Under the pieces are notes generated by a model. That model ran no database searches. It had not been told where the DNA came from and saw only the letters and a list, made by a program, of their open reading frames with translations. This document shows positions 9,006 through 19,417 of a DNA stretch of 64,000 nucleotides, piece after piece. A program made the position numbers and the translations under genes. Source of the stretch: Hyphomicrobium sp. (lineage in GTDB: Bacteria; Pseudomonadota; Alphaproteobacteria; Rhizobiales; Hyphomicrobiaceae). Within the stretch, counting starts at the first letter, position 1. Every line of letters begins with the position of its first letter. The stretch lies in assembly GCA_022844105.1 (NCBI GenBank), contig JALHMJ010000005.1:1-64000 (forward strand), read 5' to 3'.

Positions 9006-10226
9006 ATGAGTGGTCCGTTGCCTTCAGCGTTCAAAAACCGAAGTGCACTGTGTCGAGTCGTTGAGGCGGCGGCCAGCCTTGCTCTGGCCGGCGCAGTCGC
9101 GACCGGCAGTGCCTACGCGCTTTCGATCGAATTGAAGGATGCTGCGCCCGATCGTATCGAACGGCAGCGTGCCGCGGCCGCGGGCCGGTTGCCGCTCCCC
9201 GGCACACCGGATGTTTCCAGGACTGCGGAACGTCTCTCGGCCAAGGGCTTCGCAGCCGGCGCGCCGCTCCTCATTCGCATTTTCAAAGCTGAGTCTGAAC
9301 TTGAGCTTTGGATGGAGAAGGATGGCCGCTACGAACTCTTCGCGACGTATCCCATATGCCATTGGTCAGGAACACTTGGACCAAAGCAGCGCGAAGGCGA
9401 CAAGCAAACGCCGGAAGGCTTCTATACGATCACCTCGCGACAGTTGCATCATGTCGGTCGCTGGCCGCGCGCTCTCAACTTAGGCTTCCCCAACGCCTTT
9501 GATCAGGCAATGGGCCGGTCGGGCTCCTACATTCTCGTCCATGGCGGCTGTTCGTCGGTGGGATGTTTTGCAATGACCAACCCGGTCATAAGCGAGGTTT
9601 ATGCCCTAGCCGCCGCCTCTTTGCGCGGCGGACAGCGGCACATCCCGGCCCACGTTTTCCCGTTTCGAATGACACACGAGAATTTGGCCAAGAATGCACA
9701 AAGCGAATGGTCAGGTTTCTGGTCCAATTTGAAGGAAGGCTACGACAGTTTCGAGAGAACGCGGCAGCCGCCGCGTGTCAGCGTGTGCGAGAGCCGATAT
9801 CACATTCAAGATGCAAGCCCGCGGGAGGCGGGCGCCCAAAACCCTTTAGCCGTGTGCGGCGGGACAGCCGCCGCACTTCGCTCATCACACCCGTCAGTGT
9901 CGCTTGTCCCAATCGAAAGCCTTCCGACGACAGTTTCACCGCCGGCATTGGACCCGCTCCCACCACCACCGGCAGCCTCGGCCCCGGCGCAGAACCAGGT
10001 ATTGAACGATCCGGTTCGAACGCATCTGATGTTCGAACTGTTGCCCAACCTCAACCCGCCGCCGCTGCCGCGGACCACGGTGGCGTCTCGGACAGCCGAA
10101 CGCCCGCCGTGCAGCTTGGCGCGACCAAGTTGCCGGAAATTCGTCGCGTTGAGGAACCCTAGGGCCTCACGCGTCGCTGACGTCCGCGCGCGCAAGCACC
10201 CTGCTTTGATCACGCGCACCCGCTGA
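9006..10226 (+). CDS. L,D-transpeptidase-family protein with proline-rich tail (copy 3 of 3)
   Basis: A 406-residue paralogue. A signal-like hydrophobic stretch lies at about 20-38 (SAYALS cleavage region), then the same catalytic core with HGGCSSVGCFAMT (His179, Cys187), KQTPEGFY and NLGFPNAFDQ. It differs by a tail of about 130 residues from 277 on, rich in Pro, Ala and Ser and ending in a basic segment with several Arg. The tail is compositionally disordered and could cross or bind the wall, but that is inference. The last residues could also reflect loss of an earlier stop, since the final basic stretch does not resemble copies 1 and 2. Confidence 0.87.
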   Translation: MSGPLPSAFKNRSALCRVVEAAASLALAGAVATGSAYALSIELKDAAPDRIERQRAAAAGRLPLPGTPDVSRTAERLSAKGFAAGAPLLIRIFKAESELELWMEKDGRYELFATYPICHWSGTLGPKQREGDKQTPEGFYTITSRQLHHVGRWPRALNLGFPNAFDQAMGRSGSYILVHGGCSSVGCFAMTNPVISEVYALAAASLRGGQRHIPAHVFPFRMTHENLAKNAQSEWSGFWSNLKEGYDSFERTRQPPRVSVCESRYHIQDASPREAGAQNPLAVCGGTAAALRSSHPSVSLVPIESLPTTVSPPALDPLPPPPAASAPAQNQVLNDPVRTHLMFELLPNLNPPPLPRTTVASRTAERPPCSLARPSCRKFVALRNPRASRVADVRARKHPALITRTR

Positions 10227-10303
10227 CGCGACGTTCACGAACTTGCGGGGTAAATCGTCCGCGTGTGATAGGAACCGGAGAGACTCTAATCCGGGGACAT
10301 CAT

Positions 10304-10858
10304 ATGGCCGACAACGCAATGCCGCCGCCAGCCACTTCTGGGGCAAAGATTGAACGCTTGATGGAAAGTGCCATCTTCGCCAGCCGCTGGCTTTTGGCCC
10401 CGTTCTATCTGGGCCTGGCGCTGTCCATCATCGTCGTGTTGATCAAGTTTATCGGCGAGTTCATCCACCTCGCAACGATTTCCTTCATCGCGACGGAGTC
10501 CGACGTCATTCTCGGTATTCTTACGCTCGTCGACTTGGCGCTGATGGGTTCACTTTTGATCATTGTGATTTTTTCCGGTTATGAAAATTTCGTCTCGAAA
10601 ATTGATCACACTGGCCACAAGGACTGGCCGGAATGGATGGGAACGATTGACTTTAGCGCTCTGAAACAAAAGCTTCTCTCATCCATCGTTGCGATTTCTG
10701 CCATTCATCTTCTCAAGTCGTTTATGGCGTTGAAGGTTGTCACGCCCGAATTGGAAAAATCGATCTTCTGGCTGGTTGTCATTCATCTTGTCTTTGTTGT
10801 GTCGAGTTTGTTGCTCGCCCTGTCCGATCGCATCAGCGCCAAGAATGGAGGCAAGTGA
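10304..10858 (+). CDS. UPF0114/YqhA-family membrane protein
   Basis: A 184-residue integral membrane protein of the YqhA family with about four hydrophobic helices. Family hallmarks are ESAIFASRWLLAPFYLGLAL near the N-terminus, LVDLALMGSLLIIVIFSGYENFVS in the middle, and a LLSSIVAISAIHLLKSFM helix. The function is unknown across the family. The ATG at 10304 has GGGGA a suitable distance upstream; an ATG-like start further upstream is not supported. Its stop is immediately followed by the next gene's proposed TTG start. Confidence 0.9.
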   Translation: MADNAMPPPATSGAKIERLMESAIFASRWLLAPFYLGLALSIIVVLIKFIGEFIHLATISFIATESDVILGILTLVDLALMGSLLIIVIFSGYENFVSKIDHTGHKDWPEWMGTIDFSALKQKLLSSIVAISAIHLLKSFMALKVVTPELEKSIFWLVVIHLVFVVSSLLLALSDRISAKNGGK

Positions 10859-11875
10859 TTGTCGGGTAGTCCCGCGGCAAACCGGTCACGTGTGGCGCTG
10901 CATGCGCTTCAAACGCGAGCCTTGCGCCTTCGAAAGGCGCTTGCGGCGCGGCTAAAACGGATTGCGCTCCGAGGCGATACATTCAAAGGCCGTCAATGGC
11001 CCCGCATTGCAGCGTCGCCCGATCGTGGCCACCGGATGGGATTGGTCTGCATCGTCAAAAACGAGCGCGATTACATCGGCGAGTGGCTGCAATTCCACAT
11101 TTTGCAGGGTGTGACCGACGTCGTGATCTACGATAATGGCTGCACGGACGACACCCTATCTGAAGCCAAGCGTCATGCGGCCAGCACCAACATTACCGTC
11201 GTCCCCTGGCGCACATTTATCGACGCGGATAATTTGCCGTTTAGCATTCAATCACTCGCGTATGCGCACGCGATCGTAAACTTTGGTCCGGCCCTGCGCT
11301 GGATGGCCTTCATCGATGTCGACGAGTTTCTTTTCGCTCCGTCCGGTCGGTCCTTACCCGATATTCTCAATGAACTCCGGTTGCCCGCAATTGCGGTGCC
11401 GTGGACAAATTTCGGAACCGGCGGGCACAAGGCCAAGCCGCCGGGGCTTGTGATCGAAAGCTATACCGAGTGCGCGGCTCATCCGTTGCATCCAGGCCAG
11501 CGCTCCCTGCTGCGCTATAAGTCGGTCGTCGATCCCGTCGAAGTCTGCGCCATGGGCTCACATATTTTTCCCCTGCATGAAAAGGGCGCAGTGGCCATCA
11601 ACGAACGCGGCGAGGTCGTGCCGGTCTACAATGTGACCGATCCGACTTTCGTCTCAACGAAGGTGCTGCGGCTCAACCACTATTTCACGAGATCCGAGGA
11701 AGAAATTGCCAACCGCATTGCTAAAGGTCGGGTCAGCCGTAATGGAGAGGTGGTCAAAAATTATCTCGATCGTCGGCTGAACGTTTATTCGTTGCAGACG
11801 GATCGCGACGAAGCGATCCTTCAGTTCGTCCCTGAACTGAAGCGCCGCCTGTCTGAGATCAAGGCGACCGAATGA
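10859..11875 (+). CDS. Glycosyltransferase family 2/92-like protein
   Basis: Up to 338 residues. The conserved catalytic region starts near residue 60 with MGLVCIVKNERDYIGEWLQFH, continues with YDNGCTDDT, and has the metal-binding motif DVDEF at 153-157. This pattern fits the GT92/DUF23-type GT-A fold. The donor and acceptor sugars are unknown. The TTG at 10859 directly follows the stop of the YqhA gene; a GTG at 10892 or a later start is possible because the first 55 residues are basic and not conserved-looking. It overlaps the FkbM methyltransferase by four bases, suggesting joint modification of a surface glycan. Confidence 0.8.
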   Translation: MSGSPAANRSRVALHALQTRALRLRKALAARLKRIALRGDTFKGRQWPRIAASPDRGHRMGLVCIVKNERDYIGEWLQFHILQGVTDVVIYDNGCTDDTLSEAKRHAASTNITVVPWRTFIDADNLPFSIQSLAYAHAIVNFGPALRWMAFIDVDEFLFAPSGRSLPDILNELRLPAIAVPWTNFGTGGHKAKPPGLVIESYTECAAHPLHPGQRSLLRYKSVVDPVEVCAMGSHIFPLHEKGAVAINERGEVVPVYNVTDPTFVSTKVLRLNHYFTRSEEEIANRIAKGRVSRNGEVVKNYLDRRLNVYSLQTDRDEAILQFVPELKRRLSEIKATE

Positions 11876-12528
11876 GTGCCTTCGAAAATGCGCGGATCTA
11901 CGCCTGGTACAAGTTCCGTCGCAAAACGCGCAAGCACCGCAATAAGCGTGTGCTGCGGCACTTCGAAGCCGCGGTGGCAAAACTGCAGCCACGTGATGTT
12001 TGCTTCGATTGCGGTGCAAATGTCGGTCTGATTACGTCAAGGCTCGCAGCGACCGGCGCGACGGTTCACGCATTCGAGCCCGATCCGGACGCGTATAGGG
12101 CCCTAGAAGCCAACGTCGGGCGATTGGCCAACGTCGTGCTACACAAGGCAGCAGTCGGGGTATGCGCCGGGCAACTCGCACTTTATCGCGGCGCAGCCGA
12201 TCCGAAATCGAGCGATAGCGTTTCAGTCGGGTCGACACTCATTGGTTTGAAGAAAAACGTAACGTCAGCCGAGACCGTGCTCGTCGAGGTCATCGATTTG
12301 GGCGCAATGATCGCCGACTTTCCCCAGCGGATATCACTCATCAAAATCGATATCGAAGGCGCCGAAGTCGATGTCATGAACAGTCTTTTGGATCGCGGAC
12401 TTCACGACAGAATCGGTGAGATTTTTGTCGAAACGCACGAAAAGCAGATCCCCGAACTGCGCGGGGCAACTATGCAGCTGCTCAAGCGCTGCCGGCCCTA
12501 CCCCAATCTGCATCTGGATTGGTGGTGA
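11872..12528 (+). CDS. FkbM-family methyltransferase
   Basis: A 218-residue SAM-dependent O-methyltransferase of the FkbM family. Motif I is FDCGANVGLIT at 45-55, the acidic loop is FEPDP at 68-72, and the family hallmark KIDIEGAEVDVM is at about 155-166. The ATG overlaps the preceding glycosyltransferase stop (ATGA), so the two genes are translationally coupled. FkbM enzymes often methylate sugars of surface polysaccharides, which fits the neighbour; the true acceptor cannot be named. Confidence 0.88.
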   Translation: MSAFENARIYAWYKFRRKTRKHRNKRVLRHFEAAVAKLQPRDVCFDCGANVGLITSRLAATGATVHAFEPDPDAYRALEANVGRLANVVLHKAAVGVCAGQLALYRGAADPKSSDSVSVGSTLIGLKKNVTSAETVLVEVIDLGAMIADFPQRISLIKIDIEGAEVDVMNSLLDRGLHDRIGEIFVETHEKQIPELRGATMQLLKRCRPYPNLHLDWW

Positions 12529-12567
12529 CCGAGCACGCCTCCGAGTCAACGAAGTGACCGTCCACCC

Positions 12568-15531
12568 TCAATCAAACCTACCGTGACACTGCTTGTATTT
12601 CTTGCCTGATCCGCAGGGGCACGGCGCATTGCGGGCAACTTTGCCCCACGTGGCGGGCGTTTCCGGATCGACGCCATCTGACTTGCGGGTTTGCAGGGGC
12701 ATCCGCCGTGGAGCCTCAGCGACGTCAGCGCCTCCACGTCCCCGTGCAGCGATGGCCTTGTCGATCATCCGAATCTCGTCACGCAGTTCCTCGGGGATCT
12801 CGGCCAGTTCATCGCGGCCGGTCGTTGCGTCGATATGATGAGCTTCCATCGGCGGCAGCTCGACAGGCTTAAGCATCGGCTGCTCGTCGGCGGGAACGAG
12901 CGCAACGTTCATCAACTGGCCGGTCACGGCTTCGCGCAGGCGGGCGAGGAGCGATTCAAACAGCGTGAAGGCCTCGCTCTTGTATTCGTTCAGCGGATCA
13001 CGCTGACCATAGGCGCGGAAGCCGATGACCTGTCTGAGGTGTTCGAGCGAGACGATGTGCTCGCGCCACAGCCCATCGAGCGTGCGCAAAAGAACTTCCT
13101 TCTCGATCTGGCGATAGAGCTCGGGACCGAGTTCCGCTTCTTTCTCCGCTGCCCGCTTGTCGACCGCTTCGAGCAGCCGCTCGGAAATTTCCTGCTCCGC
13201 AATCCCTTCTTCGGCTGCCCACTCGGTGATCGGCAATTCGAGATCGAAAATGCTGGCTACAGCCGCCTGCAGTGTCTTGGTATCCCACTGCTCGGCGTAG
13301 GCCTTCTCGGGGATGTTCTTGGAGACGAGATCCTGCACCACCTGATGACGCAGTTCCTTTACCGTGTCCGACACGACCTCTTCCGCCATGATGTCGATGC
13401 GCTGGTCGAAGATGACCTTGCGCTGATCGTTCATGACGTCGTCGTATTTTAGAATCTGCTTGCGGATGTCGAAGTTGCGGGCTTCGACCTTCTTCTGCGC
13501 CATCTCCAGCGACTTGTTCATCCACGGATGGGTGATCGCTTCGCCGTCCTGAAGACCGAGGGTCTTGAGAATGCTTTCCATCTTGTCGGAACCGAAGATG
13601 CGCATCAGGTCGTCATCGAGCGCGAGGTAGAATTTCGACCGGCCCGGATCGCCCTGGCGACCGGAGCGGCCGCGCAGCTGATTGTCGATGCGGCGGCTTT
13701 CGTGTCGCTCCGTACCGATAACGAAGAGCCCGCCTGCATCGAGGGCCAGCCGCTTCTTCTCGCCCACGTCCGTCATGATGCGCTCACGCTCCGCGGCAGT
13801 CATTGCCGCGTCGGGTTCACGGCCAGCTGCCTGCTCTTCTTTCACCCAGTCGCGGATTCGATAATCGACGTTGCCGCCAAGCTGAATGTCGGTGCCGCGG
13901 CCCGCCATGTTCGTTGCGATGGTGATGGCTCCAGGCACGCCGGCTTGCGCAACGATCGAGGCTTCTTGCTCATGAAAGCGCGCGTTGAGCACTTGATGCG
14001 GAATGGGGTGACCCGACTTCACCTTGGCCGCGATATCGGTGAGGTAGGCGCCAATATCCTCGAAATAGGCTTTAATTTCGCTTTCCTTGGCGCTCGTGAA
14101 ACGCTCTGCCTGTTCCTTGAACCGGTGGCCAAGTTCGGCAATGTATGTCTTGTCCTTCAGGAGCGCTGAGAGCTGCTCGGACTTTTCAATCGACGTCGTG
14201 CCCACGAGGCACGGCTGGTTCTTGCGATGCGCGTCCGCAATTGTGGCAACGATCGCGTCATATTTTTCCTTCTGCGTCCGGTAGATTTCATCGTCCTCAT
14301 CGATGCGCGAAACCTGTACGTTCGTCGGGATTTCGAGGACGTCCAGACCGTAGATGTCGCCGAATTCCTGCGCTTCCGTCGATGCGGTGCCCGTCATGCC
14401 GGCAAGCTTGTCGTAGAGGCGGAAGTAGTTCTGGAACGTGATCGAGGCGAGCGTCTGGTTCTCGGGCTGTATTTCGACGGCTTCTTTTGCTTCTAGCGCC
14501 TGATGCAACCCTTCCGAATAGCGTCGGCCCGGCATCATGCGGCCCGTAAACTCGTCGATGATGATCACCTCGCCGGACTTGACGATGTAATCCTTATCGC
14601 GCTGGAACAGTTTGTGTGCCTTGAGGGCCTGATTGACGTGGTGGACGATGGTGACGTTTTCCACGTCATACAGCGAACCCTCGCGCAGCAGCCCCGCTTC
14701 ACTGAGCAACTGCTCCATGCGCTCGTTGCCGGTCTCGGTCAGAGAAACCTGACGCTGCTTTTCGTCCAGCTCGAAATCTTCTGCCACCAGCAGCGGGATC
14801 AGCTTGTCGACGGAATTGTAGAGATCGGCTTTGTCGTCGAGCGGGCCGGAGATGATCAGCGGTGTGCGCGCTTCGTCAATCAAGATGCTGTCGACTTCGT
14901 CCACGATCGCGAACGCATGGCCGCGCTGGACCATATCGTCCTTACGCATCTTCATATTGTCGCGCAGATAATCAAAGCCGAGTTCGTTGTTCGTGGCGTA
15001 GGTCACATCCGAATCGTACGCCGCCTTGCGCTGCTCGTCGTCGAGCCCGTGGACGATGACACCGACGGTCAGCCCCAGAAAGCGGTAGACTTGACCCATC
15101 CATTCCGCGTCGCGGCGGGCGAGGTAGTCGTTGACGGTCACGACGTGGACGCCGGTGCTGGCGATGGCGTTCAGATAAACGGGCGCGGTCGCGACGAGCG
15201 TCTTTCCTTCACCCGTTTTCATTTCAGCGATGTTGCCGTCGTGCAAAACCATGCCGCCGATCAGCTGCACGTCGAAATGGCGCTGCCCGAGCGCACGCTT
15301 GGCCGCCTCACGCACGGTCGCGAAAGCCGGCACGAGAAGGTCGTCGAGGCTGCTGCCGTTCTGGAACTGCTCACGCAGCATAACGGTCCGCGCCCGCAGG
15401 TCTTCGTCGCTAAGCCTGACGAGCTCGGGTTCGAGCGCGTTGATCTCCTCCACCCGGGCTCTGTATCCCTTGACCCGTCGGTCGTTGGACGTGCCGAATA
15501 TCTTCGCGGCGAGCGACGTGATGGACAGCAT
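12568..15531 (-). CDS. secA: Protein translocase ATPase SecA
   Basis: A 987-residue SecA, the ATPase that drives proteins through SecYEG. Walker A GEGKT is at 107-111; the [19 protein letters not shown] region gives Walker B and motif [16 protein letters not shown] and [11 protein letters not shown] are the second nucleotide-binding-domain motifs. The C-terminus ends with the zinc-binding [14 protein letters not shown] motif used to bind SecB and ribosomes. The ATG at 15531 ([14 protein letters not shown]) is the family start; the open frame upstream is not coding-like. It is divergent from the periplasmic parvulin gene, a client-handling neighbour seen in many alphaproteobacteria. Confidence 0.98.
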   Translation of the reverse strand: MLSITSLAAKIFGTSNDRRVKGYRARVEEINALEPELVRLSDEDLRARTVMLREQFQNGSSLDDLLVPAFATVREAAKRALGQRHFDVQLIGGMVLHDGNIAEMKTGEGKTLVATAPVYLNAIASTGVHVVTVNDYLARRDAEWMGQVYRFLGLTVGVIVHGLDDEQRKAAYDSDVTYATNNELGFDYLRDNMKMRKDDMVQRGHAFAIVDEVDSILIDEARTPLIISGPLDDKADLYNSVDKLIPLLVAEDFELDEKQRQVSLTETGNERMEQLLSEAGLLREGSLYDVENVTIVHHVNQALKAHKLFQRDKDYIVKSGEVIIIDEFTGRMMPGRRYSEGLHQALEAKEAVEIQPENQTLASITFQNYFRLYDKLAGMTGTASTEAQEFGDIYGLDVLEIPTNVQVSRIDEDDEIYRTQKEKYDAIVATIADAHRKNQPCLVGTTSIEKSEQLSALLKDKTYIAELGHRFKEQAERFTSAKESEIKAYFEDIGAYLTDIAAKVKSGHPIPHQVLNARFHEQEASIVAQAGVPGAITIATNMAGRGTDIQLGGNVDYRIRDWVKEEQAAGREPDAAMTAAERERIMTDVGEKKRLALDAGGLFVIGTERHESRRIDNQLRGRSGRQGDPGRSKFYLALDDDLMRIFGSDKMESILKTLGLQDGEAITHPWMNKSLEMAQKKVEARNFDIRKQILKYDDVMNDQRKVIFDQRIDIMAEEVVSDTVKELRHQVVQDLVSKNIPEKAYAEQWDTKTLQAAVASIFDLELPITEWAAEEGIAEQEISERLLEAVDKRAAEKEAELGPELYRQIEKEVLLRTLDGLWREHIVSLEHLRQVIGFRAYGQRDPLNEYKSEAFTLFESLLARLREAVTGQLMNVALVPADEQPMLKPVELPPMEAHHIDATTGRDELAEIPEELRDEIRMIDKAIAARGRGGADVAEAPRRMPLQTRKSDGVDPETPATWGKVARNAPCPCGSGKKYKQCHGRFD

Positions 15532-15913
15532 GGGAGACAATGTCCTTGAATAAAGAGCGTCAAGCGCTCCGGAAAAGTGTACAGCACCTGCGGCACACTC
15601 CCCCGCACCGGGCAAGGGCCGACGACCTTTCTAAGATACGTCGCACGATGACAGCTCGGTCGGGAAAAGCAGCGCAAGCGCGGCTTTCCGGTTCACCGGC
15701 GAGACATAAGGATCGCGCCCCCTGATTGTCAACGCGCCACGGGGCCATGCGAGCTGACTGTCAGCGCACCCCATGCGCTTATCTCAAAAACTTAACTTGG
15801 CACACCTTGCGGCGGCGGCTATCCAAGCCCCGTCAATGGCACGGCACGGCAGGGGCCGGCCGGGGTCCGCTCTCGCGGCCTTTTGCAACGACAGTCGAAA
15901 AGGACGCGTCTTG
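15532..15913. other. Intergenic region between divergent secA and parvulin genes
   Basis: About 380 bases without a gene I can support on either strand. It must contain the promoters of both secA and the parvulin gene. Frames crossing it lack family features. AAGGAC at 15898-15903 is the only clear regulatory element, the ribosome-binding site of the downstream gene. Confidence 0.6.
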
Positions 15914-16846
15914 GTGAAAGTTTCTCAAGCTTTTCATGCGGTTGCCGTGAGTTTGGCGATGTTCGGCGCATTGCCGTTGGCGGCATCCGCTGAAGAAAAG
16001 GTGGTGGCAACGGTCAACGGTCACGTCATTTCAGAATCGGATCTGGCGTTTGCCGAGGCTGAAATCGGCAACGAACTCGGCAATCTGCCTGAGGCGACGC
16101 GCCGCCGCGTGCTGGTAGAATTCATGATCGAAAACCAGCTGTTCGCGGAAGCGGCCGAAGCTGAAAAGCTCGGCATCGGTCCCGAGTTCGAGAAGCGGAT
16201 GGCGTTTTGGCGCCAGCGCGCCCTGCGCGACGCGTATTTCGACAAGACCGTGAAGTCCAGCATCGGCGAGGCCTCGGCGCGGGCGATCTATGAAGACAAG
16301 GTCAAGCAGATAAAGCCTGAGGAGGAAGTTCAGGCCCGTCACATCCTCGTCTCGAGCGAGGCCGCGGCCCAGAAACTTGCCGAACGGGTCGCCGCCGGCG
16401 AGGATTTCGCACAATTGGCCAAGGAAAATTCCGGCGACGCCGGTTCCAAGGAACAGGGCGGAATGCTCGGCTTTTTCGGCAAGGGGCAGATGGTGCCCCA
16501 GTTTGAGGAAGCCGCATTTACATTGAAAAAGGGCGAAGTGTCGAAGCCCGTGCAGAGCCAGTTCGGCTGGCACATCATCAAGGTTGAGGATCGCCGTCAG
16601 AAGCCGCCGCCGACCTTTGACGAGGTCAAGGATCGTTTGATCGGCTCAATGGTTCAATCAAAGGCGCAGAACATTGCCGGAGAGCTGCGCAGCAAGGCCA
16701 AGATCGATTACGTCGATCCTGAAATCAAAAAGATGGCCGATGAGGAAGCCAAAAAGCAGGCTGAAGCTCAGGCAGCCATGAAGAAGCAGATCGATGACGC
16801 CGCCGCCGCAGCATCTGGCAAGGCCGCGACCGAAGAGAAAAAGTAA
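15914..16846 (+). CDS. Periplasmic parvulin-type peptidyl-prolyl isomerase
   Basis: About 310 residues. A signal peptide (1 to about 26, ending ASA before EEKVVATVNG) is followed by a SurA-like N-terminal chaperone region (VNGHVISESDLAFAEAEIG, EFMIENQLFAEAAEAEKLG). The rotamase domain at about 138-228 carries ARHILVSSEAAAQKL, GGMLGFFGKGQMVPQFEEA and QFGWHIIKVED. A Lys/Ala-rich helical tail ends the protein. It should assist folding of exported and outer-membrane proteins. The start is GTG 15914 or the TTG at 15911, both served by AAGGAC at 15898. A strong terminator follows. Confidence 0.9.
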   Translation: MKVSQAFHAVAVSLAMFGALPLAASAEEKVVATVNGHVISESDLAFAEAEIGNELGNLPEATRRRVLVEFMIENQLFAEAAEAEKLGIGPEFEKRMAFWRQRALRDAYFDKTVKSSIGEASARAIYEDKVKQIKPEEEVQARHILVSSEAAAQKLAERVAAGEDFAQLAKENSGDAGSKEQGGMLGFFGKGQMVPQFEEAAFTLKKGEVSKPVQSQFGWHIIKVEDRRQKPPPTFDEVKDRLIGSMVQSKAQNIAGELRSKAKIDYVDPEIKKMADEEAKKQAEAQAAMKKQIDDAAAAASGKAATEEKK

Positions 16847-16877
16847 CCGCTCTATCGACTGACATCGCAGATTCCTC

Positions 16878-16913
16878 ATCAGGCCGCTTGCATCCAAGCG
16901 GCCTGATTGTTTT
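16878..16913 (+). terminator. Rho-independent terminator after the parvulin gene
   Basis: A perfect 13-base-pair hairpin: ATCAGGCCGCTTG at 16878-16890, loop CATC, and CAAGCGGCCTGAT at 16895-16907, followed by TGTTTT. It ends the parvulin transcript before argJ. Confidence 0.9.
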
Positions 16914-16990
16914 AAGCGCCACATGGACTTCTCAGTCTGGCCTCACTCCATCAGGAGAGGGGTCTCGTGCAACTCTACTGCCGGTGTCCC

Positions 16991-18238
16991 ATGGCCAAAA
17001 CCGCAAAGTCCTCGCCTTTCGCTCCGGACGTGTTGCCTCGTGTGGAGCCGCTGCCCGGTGTCCGCTTCGCGACCGCCGAAGCCGGCATTCGCTACCAAAA
17101 TCGTACAGACCTGATGGTTGCCGTCATGGACCAAGGCACGGTCGCGGCTGGCGTTCTGACGCAGTCGAAGACGTGCTCGGCGCCTGTCCTGTGGTGCCGC
17201 AAAAGCCTGAAACACGGCAAGGCGCGCGTGCTGGTCGTGAATTCCGGCAATGCTAATGCCTTCACCGGCATGAAGGGCCGCGCCGCCGTCGAGGCCACCG
17301 CCAAGGCAGCCGCCGCTGCTGCCGCGTGTGACGAAAAGGAGATCTACATTGCCTCGACGGGGGTCATCGGCGAGCCGCTCGATCCAGGCAAGTTCACTCA
17401 TCTGCTTGAACAGCTGGCCTCCACCGCAATTCCCGATGCCTTTGACGCCGCTGCCCGCGCGATCATGACGACCGACACTTACCCCAAACTCGCCACGCGC
17501 AAAGCGCGGATCGGCGACGTTGAGGTGACGATCAGCGGCTTCTGCAAGGGGGCGGGCATGATTGCACCCGATATGGCAACGATGCTGTGCTTCATCTTTA
17601 CCGATGCCGCCGTCTCCGCCGGTGCGCTGCAGGACCTCCTCGACGAGCATGTCAAGACGACGTTCAATTCCATGACGGTCGACGGCGATACGTCCACGTC
17701 CGATACGTGTCTTATCTTCGCGACTGGAGCAGCCGAGTCCCGTGGCCAGAAACCGGTGTCGAAGGCGAAGTCCAAGCGCCTCAAGGAATTCAGCGCCGCA
17801 TTGCAGGACTTGATGCGCGATCTCGCCGTCCAGGTGGCTAAGGATGGCGAGGGTATCTCCAAATTCGTGACCTTCATCGTTGAAGGCGCCGAGAGCGCGA
17901 GCGCCGCACGAAAAATAGCACTCTCCTGCGCCAACTCGCCGATCTTGAAGACGGCCATTGCCGGCGAAGATCCCAACTGGGGTCGGGTCGTCATGGCAGT
18001 CGGCAAGTCAGGCGAAGCTGCCGATCGCGACCGGTTGGCGATCTGGTTTGGCGATCACTGCGTCGCCCGCAATGGCGAGCGCGCCGATGAGTATGAGGAG
18101 ACAGCCGTCGCCGCCTATATGCGCAATCCGGAGATCACAATTCGTATCGATGCGGGTGTCGGAGGGTCGGCAGCGACGGTGTGGACCTGCGATCTCACCC
18201 ATGATTACGTATCGATCAACGCCGATTACCGCAGCTAG
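16991..18238 (+). CDS. argJ: Bifunctional ornithine acetyltransferase / N-acetylglutamate synthase
   Basis: A 415-residue ArgJ, which transfers acetyl groups between N-acetylornithine and glutamate in the cyclic arginine pathway. The autocleavage site is [10 protein letters not shown] with Thr197 as the new N-terminal nucleophile; the preceding KGAGMIAPD, plus [12 protein letters not shown] and the C-terminal [15 protein letters not shown] segment, are family markers. The ATG at 16991 gives the conventional start; the frame extends eight codons further upstream without support. The tpm-like and mutT genes follow with almost no gap (7 bases, then a 4-base overlap), so the three form an operon. 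Confidence 0.96.
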   Translation: MAKTAKSSPFAPDVLPRVEPLPGVRFATAEAGIRYQNRTDLMVAVMDQGTVAAGVLTQSKTCSAPVLWCRKSLKHGKARVLVVNSGNANAFTGMKGRAAVEATAKAAAAAAACDEKEIYIASTGVIGEPLDPGKFTHLLEQLASTAIPDAFDAAARAIMTTDTYPKLATRKARIGDVEVTISGFCKGAGMIAPDMATMLCFIFTDAAVSAGALQDLLDEHVKTTFNSMTVDGDTSTSDTCLIFATGAAESRGQKPVSKAKSKRLKEFSAALQDLMRDLAVQVAKDGEGISKFVTFIVEGAESASAARKIALSCANSPILKTAIAGEDPNWGRVVMAVGKSGEAADRDRLAIWFGDHCVARNGERADEYEETAVAAYMRNPEITIRIDAGVGGSAATVWTCDLTHDYVSINADYRS

Positions 18239-18245
18239 GGCGTCG

Positions 18246-18902
18246 ATGGATCACAAGTTCTGGCTTGAGCGCTGGCTGAGTGCCGACATCGGCTTCCATC
18301 AGGTGGCCGCACACGACAGTCTTGTGCGTCACTGGCCGGCGATCGGTGTGCCGAAATCGGCGCCGGTCCTTGTGCCCTTGTGCGGCAAGAGCCTCGACAT
18401 GGTCTGGCTCGCTGGCCAAGGCCACGCGGTCATCGGAACCGAATTGGCTAAGGCAGCGGTCGACCAATTTTTCGCCGAGCGAAGCCGGACGCCCGCGAGC
18501 GTCACCCATGGCTCGTTTGTGGTCAAACGCGCCGGGCCATTCGAGATCTGGTGCGGCGATCATTTGCAACTCGACCCAGCCGTGACACGCCGCATCGGCG
18601 GTGTCTTCGATCGTGCGGCGCTCGTCGCCCTGCCGCGCGTGATGCAGCAAGCCTACGCCGATCAACTGACCGCTCTGACGCCCGCCAGCGTACCCGTTCT
18701 CCTCGTGGCGCTCGACTATGATCCGTCGGAAATGGACGGCCCGCCGTTTCCGATTACGCCGCAACGGATCGAGGAACTGTTTGGTGCAAACTTTCGCATC
18801 ACGCTGTTGGAGCGTCGGGACGGGCTACCCATCAGTCGAAACCTGCAAAAGCGTGGACTGTCCCGGCTTGATGAGGCCACGTATAAGTTGGTGCGGCGGT
18901 GA
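18246..18902 (+). CDS. tpm: Thiopurine S-methyltransferase-family protein
   Basis: A 218-residue TPMT-family SAM-dependent methyltransferase. The SAM-binding segment is VPLCGKSLDMVWLAGQGHAV (from residue 43), followed by GTELAKAAVDQFF; the FDRAALVALP and YDPSEMDGPPFPI segments are characteristic of bacterial Tpm. Known bacterial members methylate selenium and tellurium compounds as well as thiopurines; the natural substrate here is unknown. The ATG at 18246 follows argJ by seven bases and the gene overlaps mutT by four bases. Confidence 0.93.
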   Translation: MDHKFWLERWLSADIGFHQVAAHDSLVRHWPAIGVPKSAPVLVPLCGKSLDMVWLAGQGHAVIGTELAKAAVDQFFAERSRTPASVTHGSFVVKRAGPFEIWCGDHLQLDPAVTRRIGGVFDRAALVALPRVMQQAYADQLTALTPASVPVLLVALDYDPSEMDGPPFPITPQRIEELFGANFRITLLERRDGLPISRNLQKRGLSRLDEATYKLVRR

Positions 18903-19327
18903 GCGGTCAAGTCGCGTCACCCGCTCGACCGCTCCTTTTTGTCGTCGCAGCCGCCCTCGTCGATTTTGACAATCGCGTTCTGATCGCCGAACGACCGGCC
19001 GGCAAATCTCTGGCAGGTCTGTGGGAGTTTCCAGGTGGCAAGCTCGCGCAAGGTGAAACGCCGGAACAGGCTCTCGTGCGCGAACTTCAGGAAGAATTGG
19101 GGATCGATGTCTGTCTCGATTGCCTGGCCCCGTTCACATTCGCAAGCCACACCTACGAGACGTTCCACCTGATGATGCCGCTTTATCTCTGCCGCAACTG
19201 GGACGGCGAGGTAACGCCCCGCGAAGGTCAGCGCGTCAAATGGGTCAAAGCTTCGAAGTTGACCGATTACCCGATGCCGCCGGCCGATTTGCCTTTGATC
19301 CCCTTCTTGCGCGATCTCCTGGGCTGA
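18899..19327 (+). CDS. mutT: MutT-type Nudix hydrolase (8-oxo-dGTPase)
   Basis: A 142-residue Nudix protein, start GTG overlapping the previous stop. The Nudix box runs from Gly47 to Ile69 (GKLAQGE ... RELQEELGI) and matches GX5EX7REUXEEXGU exactly. The LWEFPGGK segment before it and the C-terminal LTDYPMPPADLPLIPFL are typical of MutT-like 8-oxo-dGTP diphosphatases, which cleanse the nucleotide pool of oxidised guanine. It is the last gene of the argJ operon; argJ-mutT linkage is common in this order. Confidence 0.93.
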   Translation: MSGQVASPARPLLFVVAAALVDFDNRVLIAERPAGKSLAGLWEFPGGKLAQGETPEQALVRELQEELGIDVCLDCLAPFTFASHTYETFHLMMPLYLCRNWDGEVTPREGQRVKWVKASKLTDYPMPPADLPLIPFLRDLLG

Positions 19328-19417
19328 AAAGTTGCGACAGGCGGCATCAACGCGCTCGACGTTGCGCCCGCCGCAGGCTGCTCTGGTGCGTTAGCCCCGG
19401 CTGCCGCTGCAACACGA

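Noticed and set aside
15798-15816. TGGCAC...TTGC near the parvulin gene as a sigma-54 promoter
   Set aside because: Only three bases separate the boxes instead of five, so the -24/-12 geometry is wrong.
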